Source of the DNA: JAXLXE01 sp046328115
Lineage (GTDB): Bacteria; Chloroflexota; UBA6077; JACCZL01
Assembly (NCBI GenBank): GCA_046328115.1
Contig: JAXLXE010000005.1
Span: forward strand, 124,001 to 188,000
Reading direction: 5' to 3'
Length of the DNA stretch: 64,000 nucleotides
Part shown: piece after piece, positions 8,049 through 16,457 of the stretch
How the letters are laid out: every line of letters begins with the position of its first letter
Numbering within the stretch: the first letter of the stretch is position 1
The notes under the pieces: model-generated
Told to the model about the DNA's origin: nothing
Database searches by the model: none
Seen by the model: only the letters and a program-made list of their open reading frames with translations
Program-made: the position numbers and the translations under genes

Positions 8049-9044
8049 CTAGTGGCGGGACGGGGAGGGGGTATACCGGGAGCCCACCCAGACGCTCTGG
8101 TCTGGCTGCTGGGAATCGTAGCGGATGTCTGAGATATCGCCCGGCTGCCAGCGGTCGGCCACTGCCCCCACGGGGTGGCTCCTGGCCTCGTGGGTGACGC
8201 CGTGGTGGTCGCGGTAGGTGTAGTGAATGCGGCGCTTGGTCTCGCCGTTCACGCGGATGGTGGTCATGACGACGGCGGTGACCTGGCCGGCCGCCTCCAA
8301 TCCGGTGCGGAGGATGCGCCAGTCGGCGCTGGCACGGTGCCAGAAGCGAGCCGCGAACGTGCCGCCAACCCCGGAGGCGAGGAGCCCAATGAGCGCGGCG
8401 ATGAGAACCTCGCCCCAATCGTCGCCGTCGTCGACGCGGCTCGTGGTGGGGTCAGCGCGCAGGTAGAGCATGGGGACGCGCTGGCCAGGCTGGAGGCGAT
8501 CCCAGAGGCCCAGACTTATCTGCTCCCGGCTTGCCAGGGTGCGCCCGCCGGGTAGCGCCATCTCCACCTGAGCGTAGTAGCGCGGCGATTTCCCGGCGAC
8601 ACGCGTCTTCTCGATCACGATGCCTGAAGTCCGCTCGCCGTCTGACTGGTAGCGGAGCTCGGTGATGGCCTGGCCGATCGCGAGAACGGAGGTGACGGTG
8701 CCAAAGACGACGGCGATGGCGAGGGCGGGCCAGAACCAGATGGTGCGCGTGAGGAGGGTGACGAATCCGACGGACTCTGCCGGACCGGACAGCAATGGCT
8801 CTGGGGCTGGCTCCGCCTGGGTCGCTTCGTTGCGCGTCCACGAGCCGCCGCGGCTGACTCGGATGAACCCGTGGATCATGAGGAACAGGGCGAACAGCGC
8901 CAGCGGAACCAGGAACGCCAACGCCGTGAAGGCGTGTGCCCCCAGTGCCCAGACGATGGTGGCAGTGACGCCGCCATCTACGGCGAGGATGAAGGTTGCG
9001 ACGAGAATCTGGACCAGGGGCGATGCGGGGCGGGCACGTCTCAC
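8049..9044 (-). CDS. DUF3592 domain-containing membrane protein
   Basis: The 331-residue protein has four predicted membrane helices (about residues 10-30, 38-58, 108-130 and 208-230). Two soluble segments follow the second and fourth helix pairs: SGIVIEKTRVAGKSPRYYAQV...LQPGQRVPMLYLRAD and AAGQVTAVVMTTIRVNGET...WQPGDISDIRYDSQ. Both match the DUF3592 pattern, so the protein is an internal duplication. Function of the family is unknown. The GTG start has GAGG eight bases upstream. A 15-bp tandem repeat lies just upstream. Confidence 0.85.
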   Translation of the reverse strand: MRRARPASPLVQILVATFILAVDGGVTATIVWALGAHAFTALAFLVPLALFALFLMIHGFIRVSRGGSWTRNEATQAEPAPEPLLSGPAESVGFVTLLTRTIWFWPALAIAVVFGTVTSVLAIGQAITELRYQSDGERTSGIVIEKTRVAGKSPRYYAQVEMALPGGRTLASREQISLGLWDRLQPGQRVPMLYLRADPTTSRVDDGDDWGEVLIAALIGLLASGVGGTFAARFWHRASADWRILRTGLEAAGQVTAVVMTTIRVNGETKRRIHYTYRDHHGVTHEARSHPVGAVADRWQPGDISDIRYDSQQPDQSVWVGSRYTPSPSRH

Positions 9045-9077
9045 AGCGGTGGCCTCGCGATCTTCGAGATGACTCGT

Positions 9078-9132
9078 TCAGAGATCAGCACGTCAGAGAT
9101 CAGCACGTCAGAGATCAGCACGTCAGAGATCA
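9078..9132. repeat. 15-bp tandem repeat, about 3.7 copies
   Basis: TCAGAGATCAGCACG is repeated exactly at 9078, 9093 and 9108, with a partial copy from 9123. The array lies between the DUF3592 and hybrid-kinase genes and shows no spacers. It could be a regulatory array or replication slippage. Confidence 0.9.
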
Positions 9133-9202
9133 ACAGCGCGCGGGGGCTTCAGTGACGTAGACGCCAGATGTGTTGGCACGGATCCGCATCGGGCGGCGCA
9201 AC

Positions 9203-12200
9203 CTATGCCACGGCGCGCGGCCGCGCACCCAGGTGCCTGGCGAGCGTCTTGCGGAGGACCTCGAGCCGGACCGGCTTGACCATGAAGTCATCCATGCCAA
9301 CCTCTAGGCATCGGTCCTCGTTGCCGTTGAGCGCGGCGGCGGTCATGGCAATGATCGGAACGCGCGGGGAGCGGGACTCAGTCTCGTGAGCACGGATCCT
9401 GGTGGTGGCCTCGAAGCCATCCATCTCCGGCATCTGGCAGTCCATCAGGATGGCGTCATAGCGTTTAGCGGATGCGGCGGAGACCGCCTCTCGCCCGTTG
9501 TTGGCGATCTCCACCTGGTAGCCAAGGCGGGAAAGCATGCGGGACGCGACCTGCTGATTTACCAGGTTGTCTTCCACGAGCAGCAGCATGGCACGCGGCC
9601 CACCCCTGGAGGCCGCGGTGGACCGCGTGATCGCTGGCTCAGGCGGCTGCTCGGAAGCGTCGGGGATGGCGAGCTGGACGGTGAACCAGAACGTGCTGCC
9701 GGTCCCAGGGGCGCTCTCCACCCCAATGGTCCCGCCCATGAGCGTGACGATTCGCCGGCAGATGGTGAGCCCGAGACCGCTACCGCCGAATCTGCGGGTT
9801 GTTGAGCTGTCCTCCTGGACGAATGGGTCAAACAGCCGTTGCTGGGCGTCCGGCGCGATGCCGATACCGCTGTCACTGACCTCCGCGCGGAGGGTGACAC
9901 GACCGTCTGGGCTGGGCACGGCCGACATACGCACGTGGACGGAGCCTTGATCGGTGAACTTGATGGCATTCCCGACGAGGTTGAGCAGGACCTGGCGCAG
10001 ACGAGTGGGGTCGCCCACGGTCTGATCTGGTACCGATGGCTCGACACTGGACGTCAGCGCGATCTGCTTGCGGCCGGCCTCAATGCGGAGGAGTGTGAAG
10101 ACTTCACGCAGGATCCAGCGCGGGTCGAGGTCGGTGTGCTCGAGTTGAAGCATGCCGGCTTCGATCTTGGACAGATCAAGGATGTTGTTGATGACGGCGA
10201 GGAGCGCCTCCGAGCTGCCACGGATAGTGTCCGCATATTCGCGCTGAGCAGCGGTGAGGCGCGTATCCAGCAACAGGTCCACCATGCCGATAACGCCGTT
10301 GAGTGGGGTGCGGATCTCGTGGCTCATGGTGGCCAGGAAATCGCTTTTCGCCTGATCGGCGGCGGTCGCGGCGCGCGCCAGGGTCTCCGCGTTGCTCGCG
10401 GCGATCTGGAACGCCTCATTGGCGTCAGCGAGCGATCGGTAGAGCGAGGCATTGCGGATGGCGATAGCGGTCTGAGCGGCAAACGCATCGAGAAGCTGGC
10501 GATCGTCGTCGTTGAACCGCACGGGGGCGGGCCCCGAGATGACCATGATGGCCAGGAGGCGTCCATCGAGCATGATGGGGCGACCCCAGAAGCTCAGGAG
10601 GCCGTTCTCGACACACCAGTCCTTGGCGATGATGCGGTCGTCCCCGAGGACATCGTCGATTACGAGCTCCTGTCGATTGCGCGCGATCCAGCCGGTGGCG
10701 CCGGTCTCATAGCCATTGGTCTCAACGGGGAACGCGTTCGGGCGCGTGCGGTCCACGGTGTCGGCGCGCGTCAACAGCTGCCTCTCGTCGTCCGCGAGCC
10801 AGAGGGAGACCCACGGGACGCCGGCGAGCTCCGCGGCGGCCCGCATAATCTCCGGCAGCACCACGTCCATGTCCAGGCTTGAGGAGATGAGACGGTTGAG
10901 CCGGGCGAGCGTGCGGAGCTGGGCTACCCGTCGCTCCTGGAGCTGGTGGGCGCGGGCGTTCTCAATGGCAACGGCGGCATGGTTGCCGAGATCGCGGAGC
11001 ACCGCGGCGTCATCGTCCGTAAACGGGGCCTGGTCGGCCGTGCGGGTGAGTCCCACAGCCCCGAGCAGACGGCCGCGGAACAGGATCGGAGCGCCGACGA
11101 CACGGGCAACCTCCGGGTGCTGATTCAGCACCTGGTGGGTTTGGCGGGCGGCGTCCATCTGGTTCTCGACGACGGGCTCTTTGCGCTGGATCGCGCGTCC
11201 GGCGATGCCCTGGCCCGGGGCCAGGACCAGGCTGCCTACCCAGTCATCATGGCCCTTCCAGGTGCGTGGCACCAGCACGCCGCGAGCCTCATCCCACACG
11301 TAGATCGCGCCGGCCGGTGTGTTGATGAGGCGGCATGCGGACTCCAGGACGTGTCGCAGCACGGAGTCAAGATCTCGCTCACCCACGAGCTCGGCCAGCA
11401 GGGCGCTCATGGACTCGAGCCGGCGCGTTCGCTCCTCCAGCTCGCCGAGCATCGCGCGGCTATCCGAGACGTCCGTGAAGGCGCCAACCCAGCCGGCAAA
11501 GCTGCCATCCGGGTGGTGCCTGGGCGACGATTCGGCGCGAATCCAGCGGTGCGTGCCATCGGCGGCGCGGACACGGCAGGTCATGGTGAACGGTTCACGG
11601 TTCTGGCGCGCCTGCACGAGTGCATCCGCGACGAGCGCGCGGTCTTCGCGATGAATAGCGTGGCGCCAGCCCCAGCCCAGGAGGTCCTCACGCTGACGGC
11701 CGAGGAACTCTGCCATGGCGGGGCTGGCGTAGGTGATGCTACCGTCGGGAGCTGCTGTCCACACCCGCAAGGGCGTGTCCTCCGTGAGCAGTTCGAACGT
11801 GGAGCCGGCAGACTGATCCGCGCTCACGATCTCGCGAATCGTGCCGCGCGGGCGCCCGGACTCGCTGGCCCGCCAGGCCCTGATCTCCAGGTGGCGGTTG
11901 GGCCGATCGGGAAGCCAGACGCGCACGTGCGTGGCCAGCGCGCGACCGTCGCGACTCACAGACCGCAGATGGTGCGCCAGGCGCTCGCGATCGTGTGGGT
12001 GGATGCAGTCGAGCAGGTCCTCGAGCGAGCGGGGCGGATGGGCCGGCTGGCCAAGCAATGCGGCCGTACGAGAACAGCAAGACCAGCCGCCTTGTTCGTT
12101 GATCCACCAGGTACCAGCCTCGTCCGGGGGATTGGCGTCTACCCGGCTTTCGCCCACGCGTGTATGCCCCGTCACCGCGGGCGCTCCAGCCAGCTTCATC

Positions 12201-12211
12201 CGCCTCCGCAC
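9203..12211 (-). CDS. Hybrid sensor histidine kinase/response regulator with PAS and GAF domains
   Basis: The 1002-residue soluble-looking protein contains, in order, two PAS-type sensor domains (about 30-130 and 140-255), two GAF domains (about 270-420 and 440-595), a short linker helix, a HisKA domain with the phospho-acceptor His631 in FLATMSHEIRTPLNG, a HATPase domain with N box (NLVGNAIKF) and G boxes (DSGIGI, GGSGLGL), and a C-terminal receiver with Asp924 in ILMDCQMPEMDG and the conserved KPV lysine. No membrane helix is seen, so it probably senses cytoplasmic small molecules, redox or light. No partner HPt or DNA-binding regulator is adjacent. A GTG start with a G-rich Shine-Dalgarno is used; an ATG four codons on is also possible. 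Confidence 0.93.
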   Translation of the reverse strand: MRRRMKLAGAPAVTGHTRVGESRVDANPPDEAGTWWINEQGGWSCCSRTAALLGQPAHPPRSLEDLLDCIHPHDRERLAHHLRSVSRDGRALATHVRVWLPDRPNRHLEIRAWRASESGRPRGTIREIVSADQSAGSTFELLTEDTPLRVWTAAPDGSITYASPAMAEFLGRQREDLLGWGWRHAIHREDRALVADALVQARQNREPFTMTCRVRAADGTHRWIRAESSPRHHPDGSFAGWVGAFTDVSDSRAMLGELEERTRRLESMSALLAELVGERDLDSVLRHVLESACRLINTPAGAIYVWDEARGVLVPRTWKGHDDWVGSLVLAPGQGIAGRAIQRKEPVVENQMDAARQTHQVLNQHPEVARVVGAPILFRGRLLGAVGLTRTADQAPFTDDDAAVLRDLGNHAAVAIENARAHQLQERRVAQLRTLARLNRLISSSLDMDVVLPEIMRAAAELAGVPWVSLWLADDERQLLTRADTVDRTRPNAFPVETNGYETGATGWIARNRQELVIDDVLGDDRIIAKDWCVENGLLSFWGRPIMLDGRLLAIMVISGPAPVRFNDDDRQLLDAFAAQTAIAIRNASLYRSLADANEAFQIAASNAETLARAATAADQAKSDFLATMSHEIRTPLNGVIGMVDLLLDTRLTAAQREYADTIRGSSEALLAVINNILDLSKIEAGMLQLEHTDLDPRWILREVFTLLRIEAGRKQIALTSSVEPSVPDQTVGDPTRLRQVLLNLVGNAIKFTDQGSVHVRMSAVPSPDGRVTLRAEVSDSGIGIAPDAQQRLFDPFVQEDSSTTRRFGGSGLGLTICRRIVTLMGGTIGVESAPGTGSTFWFTVQLAIPDASEQPPEPAITRSTAASRGGPRAMLLLVEDNLVNQQVASRMLSRLGYQVEIANNGREAVSAASAKRYDAILMDCQMPEMDGFEATTRIRAHETESRSPRVPIIAMTAAALNGNEDRCLEVGMDDFMVKPVRLEVLRKTLARHLGARPRAVA

Positions 12212-12331
12212 TCACGCCCCCCCTTGGAGAATCAACGTGCGTCGTCATTGCTGCTCGTGTCACCAGGAAAAACGGTGACGGGACGCGGAACGGCCCGGTG
12301 CAAAGCGCCACGGCCGTGACGGAAGCACGCG

Positions 12332-13234
12332 TCAGCGCGGGTGTGTGAGCTTTGGGAAGAGGACGCGCGCGGTGTGGTCGATGCCGCAGTGGGCTGACTG
12401 GCCGATGCGGACGTCGCCGCGAGCGGTGATGAGCAGGAAAGCGTCCGCGCGGCTGACACCGAGGCGCTCGCCAATGAAGGTGGCCATCTCCACCACGGCG
12501 ATCCGCACCGCCTCATCCAGCGTGTCAGCCGTGCCGTAGGTGACCCAGTGACCTGGCAGCTCAAACCAGGGACGCGACGCGCCGGCGCCGGGCACCACGT
12601 CCACCCGAATGGTCACGCGGCCGCAGATCTCGACGGCCGTGCCGCTCACTTCGCCATCACCCATACTGGCATGGACGTCACCCAGGGCGAGCAGGCCACC
12701 CTCGAGCCAGACCGGGAGATGGGCGACCGTGCCCACGGTCATGTCCGTGAAGTCGAGGTTGCCGGCGTGGATGCCGGGCAGGGCGGTGGGGTAGGGCCCA
12801 TCCGCCGGGCACGTGCCGATGACGCCGACCATGGGTCGGGTGGGGAAGCGGATGCCGTGGGGGGTGACGAGGTCCTGGCCGTCCACCCGGAAGATCATGC
12901 CGTGGAGCTCGGAGATCTCGTCGCGCATGACGCCGTGGCCGGGGTTGAGTCGGGCCCAGCCAACATCTCCCAGCTCGATGGCGAGGATCTCCACCCGAAG
13001 CTCGTCGCCGGGCCGGGCGCCCTGGACGTAGACGGGTCCAGTGGCCGGGTTGACGCGGGCGGGATCACGGGTGCGGGTATAGAGGGCGATGTCTTCGTGT
13101 CGGCGGATCCGACCGGAAGAGGCGTCTAGCGTCTCGAAGATGATGGTGGCGCCACTGGGCGCCGTCGCCACGGGCGGGATGCCCGGGCCAAAGGCGTAGG
13201 TGATCTGGTCGCGGGTGAGGATGAGCGTGGACAC
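12332..13234 (-). CDS. Acetamidase/formamidase family protein
   Basis: The 300-residue protein matches the FmdA/AmdA family, which hydrolyses formamide, acetamide or similar amides to ammonia and the carboxylate. Recognisable family segments are PVYVQGARPGDELRVEI, ...GHGVMRDE..., GVIGTCPADG, GNLDFTDMTVGT and LLALGDVHASMGDGEVSGTAVE. The GTG start has no Shine-Dalgarno, but TACCCT ends six bases before it, so it may be translated from a leaderless mRNA. It probably supplies nitrogen from amides; no amide transporter is adjacent unless the solute-binding gene at 13292 serves that role. Confidence 0.92.
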   Translation of the reverse strand: MSTLILTRDQITYAFGPGIPPVATAPSGATIIFETLDASSGRIRRHEDIALYTRTRDPARVNPATGPVYVQGARPGDELRVEILAIELGDVGWARLNPGHGVMRDEISELHGMIFRVDGQDLVTPHGIRFPTRPMVGVIGTCPADGPYPTALPGIHAGNLDFTDMTVGTVAHLPVWLEGGLLALGDVHASMGDGEVSGTAVEICGRVTIRVDVVPGAGASRPWFELPGHWVTYGTADTLDEAVRIAVVEMATFIGERLGVSRADAFLLITARGDVRIGQSAHCGIDHTARVLFPKLTHPR

Positions 13235-13240
13235 GGCCAG

Positions 13241-13246
13241 AGGGTA
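13241..13246 (-). promoter_or_regulatory. Candidate leaderless -10 element of the acetamidase gene
   Basis: On the minus strand TACCCT is followed by six bases and then the GTG start. The same geometry precedes other genes lacking a Shine-Dalgarno in this window. No good -35 is seen. Confidence 0.4.
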
Positions 13247-13291
13247 CTCCCTCTGGCCGCGGATGTGCAGCGGGACGGGGCGACCGGGGAA

Positions 13292-14749
13292 TCAGCCGCC
13301 GTAGACGTCCTTCATCTCCTTCTCCGCCCAGGCCACGGCCGACTCTGGCGACTCTCCTTGAACGGCCTTCGCGAACATGTCCACCAGGATGTACTTGGAC
13401 TGGACCAGGGCGACCTTGCTATCCGCGGGGCCGGGCCAGCCGATGGCGCGGGCGTTCTCCGGGGCCTTCTTGAAGACGCGGGTGGCGGGTGGGAACTTCT
13501 CCCAGAGGGGGTTGTTGTTCTGCTTCTCGCCCACGCCGGAGTAGTAGCTGGCACCGAGCTCAAACCAGGGCATCCAGATCTCGTCTGACATGCACCATTT
13601 GAGGAAGGCCTTCGCGGCGTCCGCGTTCTTGCTGTACTTCATGACGCCGTAGTAGTCGCTGGCGACCATGCGGATGTCGCCCTTGGGGCCGGCGGGGATG
13701 AAGTCCAGGCCGATGTCGTCCAGGAAAGGCTGCTTGTCCTTCCGGGCGACCCACCAGATGCTGGCGCCGTTCTGGGTGGCGGAGACGGTCTCGGCGAGGA
13801 ACGCCCGGTTGTTCGCGCTGTCGTCCCAGGCCAGGCCGGTCTCGTCAAAGGCGTCCTTCCAGGCCTGCTTCAGCGTGGTGACGGCGGCAACGGTTCCGGG
13901 GGAGTTGATGGCCACCTTGCCCTTGTCGTCAACTTCCTGGCCGCCGTAGGCCCAGACGAGCGGATAGACCCAGAAGACAGGATCACCGGTGCTGTGCCCC
14001 AGGGAGGCGCCGAGCGGTCGGCCCTTCTCCTTCAGCTTCTTGCCCACGGCGTGCATCTCATCGTAGGTCTTGGGGAACGACTCCACGCCGACTTCCTTGA
14101 ACCACGACTTGCGCCAGTGGACGGCGGTGCCGACGATGTCTCGCGGGACGGCGAGGTACTTGCCCTCTACCTTACTGTAGGCCTCGGGCACGCCGTAGTA
14201 CTCACCGGTGACCTTCTTGATGTCAGCGGTGATGTCGCTCACGTCCAGGAGCGCGTCTTTGTAGAGGTGGGCCCAGTTGTGGAACAGCATGAAGATGTCC
14301 GGGCCGGCGCCGCCCTGGATGGAGGCGGTCAGCTTGGTCTGGAGATCGTTGTTGCCGATGAACTCCATGGTGACCTGGGCGCCGGTCTCCCTCATGAAGC
14401 CCTCTTCCACCTGCTTCTTGAAGAACGGGTCGTTCTCCGGGACGAAGCTTGAGGACGACACGACGCTCAGCGTGGTGCCCTTGAGGTTTGGAAGTCCTCC
14501 AGCCTTGGCGGCCGGGGCGGCTTGAGCTGGAGTGGCGGCGGGCGCCGCGGCGGAAGCGGCGGGCTTGGGAGCATCAGCGGGCTTTGGAGGCTCCGCCGGT
14601 TTCGCGTCCGGCTTGGGCTGGGCGGGCGCGGTGGCGCCGCCGCAGGCGCTCAAGAGGAGCAACGCGGTGGAGCCAAGCACGGCGCCGATGACGCGGCGGC
14701 GGGTGAACAGACGAACGCGATCGGTGGCGGGTGCGAGAGGCTTCGCCAT
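13292..14749 (-). CDS. Extracellular solute-binding lipoprotein of an ABC importer
   Basis: The 485-residue product has a signal peptide with a RRR start, a hydrophobic stretch and the lipobox LLSAC (Cys36), then an Ala/Pro/Lys-rich tether of about 60 residues. The rest resembles family 1 solute-binding proteins for sugars and related solutes (GPDIFMLFHNWAHLYKDALLDVSD, ...VYPLVWAYGGQEVDDKGKVAINSP, DAAKAFLKWCMSD). AGGAGAG precedes the chosen ATG at 14749; the longer open frame lacks support. No permease or ATPase gene is adjacent, so it is an orphan here. It is divergent from the molybdenum hydroxylase operon across a perfect palindrome, so its ligand may be that enzyme's substrate. Confidence 0.9.
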   Translation of the reverse strand: MAKPLAPATDRVRLFTRRRVIGAVLGSTALLLLSACGGATAPAQPKPDAKPAEPPKPADAPKPAASAAAPAATPAQAAPAAKAGGLPNLKGTTLSVVSSSSFVPENDPFFKKQVEEGFMRETGAQVTMEFIGNNDLQTKLTASIQGGAGPDIFMLFHNWAHLYKDALLDVSDITADIKKVTGEYYGVPEAYSKVEGKYLAVPRDIVGTAVHWRKSWFKEVGVESFPKTYDEMHAVGKKLKEKGRPLGASLGHSTGDPVFWVYPLVWAYGGQEVDDKGKVAINSPGTVAAVTTLKQAWKDAFDETGLAWDDSANNRAFLAETVSATQNGASIWWVARKDKQPFLDDIGLDFIPAGPKGDIRMVASDYYGVMKYSKNADAAKAFLKWCMSDEIWMPWFELGASYYSGVGEKQNNNPLWEKFPPATRVFKKAPENARAIGWPGPADSKVALVQSKYILVDMFAKAVQGESPESAVAWAEKEMKDVYGG

Positions 14750-14981
14750 TGAGCTCTCCTCATGCCAGGTCTCGGTCCGGGGTGCGGCCGAGTGTCTGCA
14801 ACGAGTCGCACGGTTCGCTATTCGGTTTGGGCCAGGATAGACGCGGCCGGGGGAAGAGTCAAGAGTCCCGCAGCAGGCGTGACAAGTGACCTGGGCAGCG
14901 GTGGGGAACGGCGACGGGGAAAGGGAGAGGGCCGGTAGAATGTTGGCAGTCGGCAAGACGCCGACGTCGGACGTGCTGTAC

Positions 14982-15010
14982 GATTTGTCATAGCTGTGCT
15001 ATGACAAATC
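14982..15010. promoter_or_regulatory. 29-bp perfect palindrome in the divergent intergenic region (candidate operator)
   Basis: GATTTGTCATAGC and GCTATGACAAATC flank TGT. It is centred about 45 bases upstream of the FAD-subunit start and 250 bases upstream of the solute-binding gene. The size and symmetry suit a dimeric regulator such as a GntR-type repressor; none is encoded nearby. Confidence 0.65.
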
Positions 15011-15040
15011 CGGGACAATTTGCGATGTTGGAGAGTGTGT

Positions 15041-15904
15041 GTGCGTAGATTCGAGGTGAGCCTGCCCACGACCGTGGATGAGTGCCTGAAGGCACTCGCG
15101 GCGGCTGGATCCGGAGGCAGGGCGGTGGCCGGCGGCACGGATCTGGTGCCCCAGATGAAGAACGGGTTGCTGCGGCCAGCGACGGTGGTGGACCTGAGCG
15201 CGGTGAGCGAGCTGCAGGGCCTTTCGGTGCAGTCCGACGGCAGCCTGCGCATCGGCGCGGGCGTGAGTGCACGGTCGATCGAGCTGGATGGCGCGGTGCG
15301 CCGGGCCTACTCGGTGCTGTCGGACGGCGCCGGGCTCGTCGGTTCGATCCAGGTGCGGAATCTGGCGACCATCGGCGGGAACATCTGCAACGCGGCTCCC
15401 TCTGCCGACATGGCGGCGCCGCTGATGGTGCTGGACGCGGTGGCCGTAATCGCGGGGCCCAGCGGTCGCCGGCGGGTCTCGCTCTCTGAGTTTTTCACGG
15501 GCGTACGGCGAACGGTGCTGGCACCCGGTGAGCTGCTGGTTGAGCTGAGTCTGCCGGCGCCAGAGGCGGGCACGGGCGGCAACTACCGCCGGCACACGCC
15601 GCGACAGGAGCTGGACATCGCGGTGGTGGGCGTGGCCTCGCTGCTGACGGTGAAGAACGGGTCGTGCACCAAGGCGCGGATCGCCCTGGCCTCGGTGGCG
15701 CCCACGCCGATCCGGGTGCCGGAGGCGGAGGCGCTCCTGACGGGCAAGGCGGTGACGCCGGCGCTGATCGAGCAGGCCGCGGATCTCGCGGCCCAGGCGA
15801 GCCGGCCCATCTCGGATCAGCGGGGTTCCGCGGAGTATCGCCGCCACCTGGTGAAGGTGCTGACGCGCCGCACGCTGACGACGGCGCTGGAGCGGGCGTC
15901 CTGA
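15041..15904 (+). CDS. Molybdenum hydroxylase FAD-binding (medium) subunit
   Basis: The 287-residue protein is the FAD-binding subunit of a xanthine dehydrogenase/CO dehydrogenase-family enzyme. It passes electrons from the iron-sulfur subunit to an acceptor. Family signatures are AVAGGTDLVPQMKNG near residues 28-42 and RNLATIGGNICNAAPSADMAAPLMVLDA near 105-133, both FAD-binding loops. The GTG at 15041 is chosen because GGAG lies seven bases upstream; an earlier TTG has no support. It is the first gene of a three-gene operon in medium-small-large order. Confidence 0.93.
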   Translation: MRRFEVSLPTTVDECLKALAAAGSGGRAVAGGTDLVPQMKNGLLRPATVVDLSAVSELQGLSVQSDGSLRIGAGVSARSIELDGAVRRAYSVLSDGAGLVGSIQVRNLATIGGNICNAAPSADMAAPLMVLDAVAVIAGPSGRRRVSLSEFFTGVRRTVLAPGELLVELSLPAPEAGTGGNYRRHTPRQELDIAVVGVASLLTVKNGSCTKARIALASVAPTPIRVPEAEALLTGKAVTPALIEQAADLAAQASRPISDQRGSAEYRRHLVKVLTRRTLTTALERAS

Positions 15905-15981
15905 ACGCGCGCCGCGGCGAACGAGCCGAAGCTCAAGCGAGTACCGAACGAGTTCTGACAAGCCGAAGGGGTAGCTGAGAC

Positions 15982-16455
15982 ATGCCCAAGATGAATCTGG
16001 AGTTGACGGTCAACGGCGAGGCCACCGAGGTGCTGGTCCAGCCGTATGAGACGCTCCTGGACGTGCTGCGCGAGCGGCTGGAGCTGACGGGCCCCAAGGA
16101 GGGCTGCGGGACGGGTGACTGCGGGGCCTGCACGGTCCACCTGGATGGCAAGGCCGTGACGAGCTGCCTGGTGCTGGCAGTCCAGGCGCGCGGACGGAAC
16201 GTCGTAACCATCGAGGGGCTGGCGGGCGGCGACGGGCTGCACCCAGTGCAGGACGCGTTCGTGCGGCACGCGGTGCCGCAGTGCGGCTTCTGCATCCCCG
16301 GCGCCGTGATGTCCGCGGTGGCGCTGCTGGCCGAGAACCCAGCGCCGACGAATGATGAGATCCGGATGGGGATCGCCGGCAACCTGTGCCGCTGCACGGG
16401 CTACACAAAGATGGTTCAGGCAGTGGCCGAGGTGGCCGCGGCGGGGAGGAGCTGA
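15982..16455 (+). CDS. Molybdenum hydroxylase [2Fe-2S] (small) subunit
   Basis: The 157-residue protein carries both iron-sulfur clusters of the enzyme. The plant-ferredoxin-like cluster is bound by Cys42, Cys47, Cys50 and Cys62 (GCGTGDCGACTV ... SC). The second, helical-domain cluster is bound by Cys101, Cys104, Cys136 and Cys138 (QCGFC ... NLCRCTGY). All eight ligands are present, so it should be functional. It lies 77 bases after the FAD subunit, and its stop is two bases before the large-subunit start, indicating tight coupling. Confidence 0.96.
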   Translation: MPKMNLELTVNGEATEVLVQPYETLLDVLRERLELTGPKEGCGTGDCGACTVHLDGKAVTSCLVLAVQARGRNVVTIEGLAGGDGLHPVQDAFVRHAVPQCGFCIPGAVMSAVALLAENPAPTNDEIRMGIAGNLCRCTGYTKMVQAVAEVAAAGRS

Positions 16456-16457
16456 CG

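Noticed and set aside
9078..9132. Possible CRISPR array
   Set aside because: Units are 15 bases, directly adjacent with no spacers, and no cas genes are present.
9839..12319. Long plus-strand open frames opposite the hybrid kinase
   Set aside because: Shadows of the kinase frame, which has complete HisKA, HATPase and receiver motifs.
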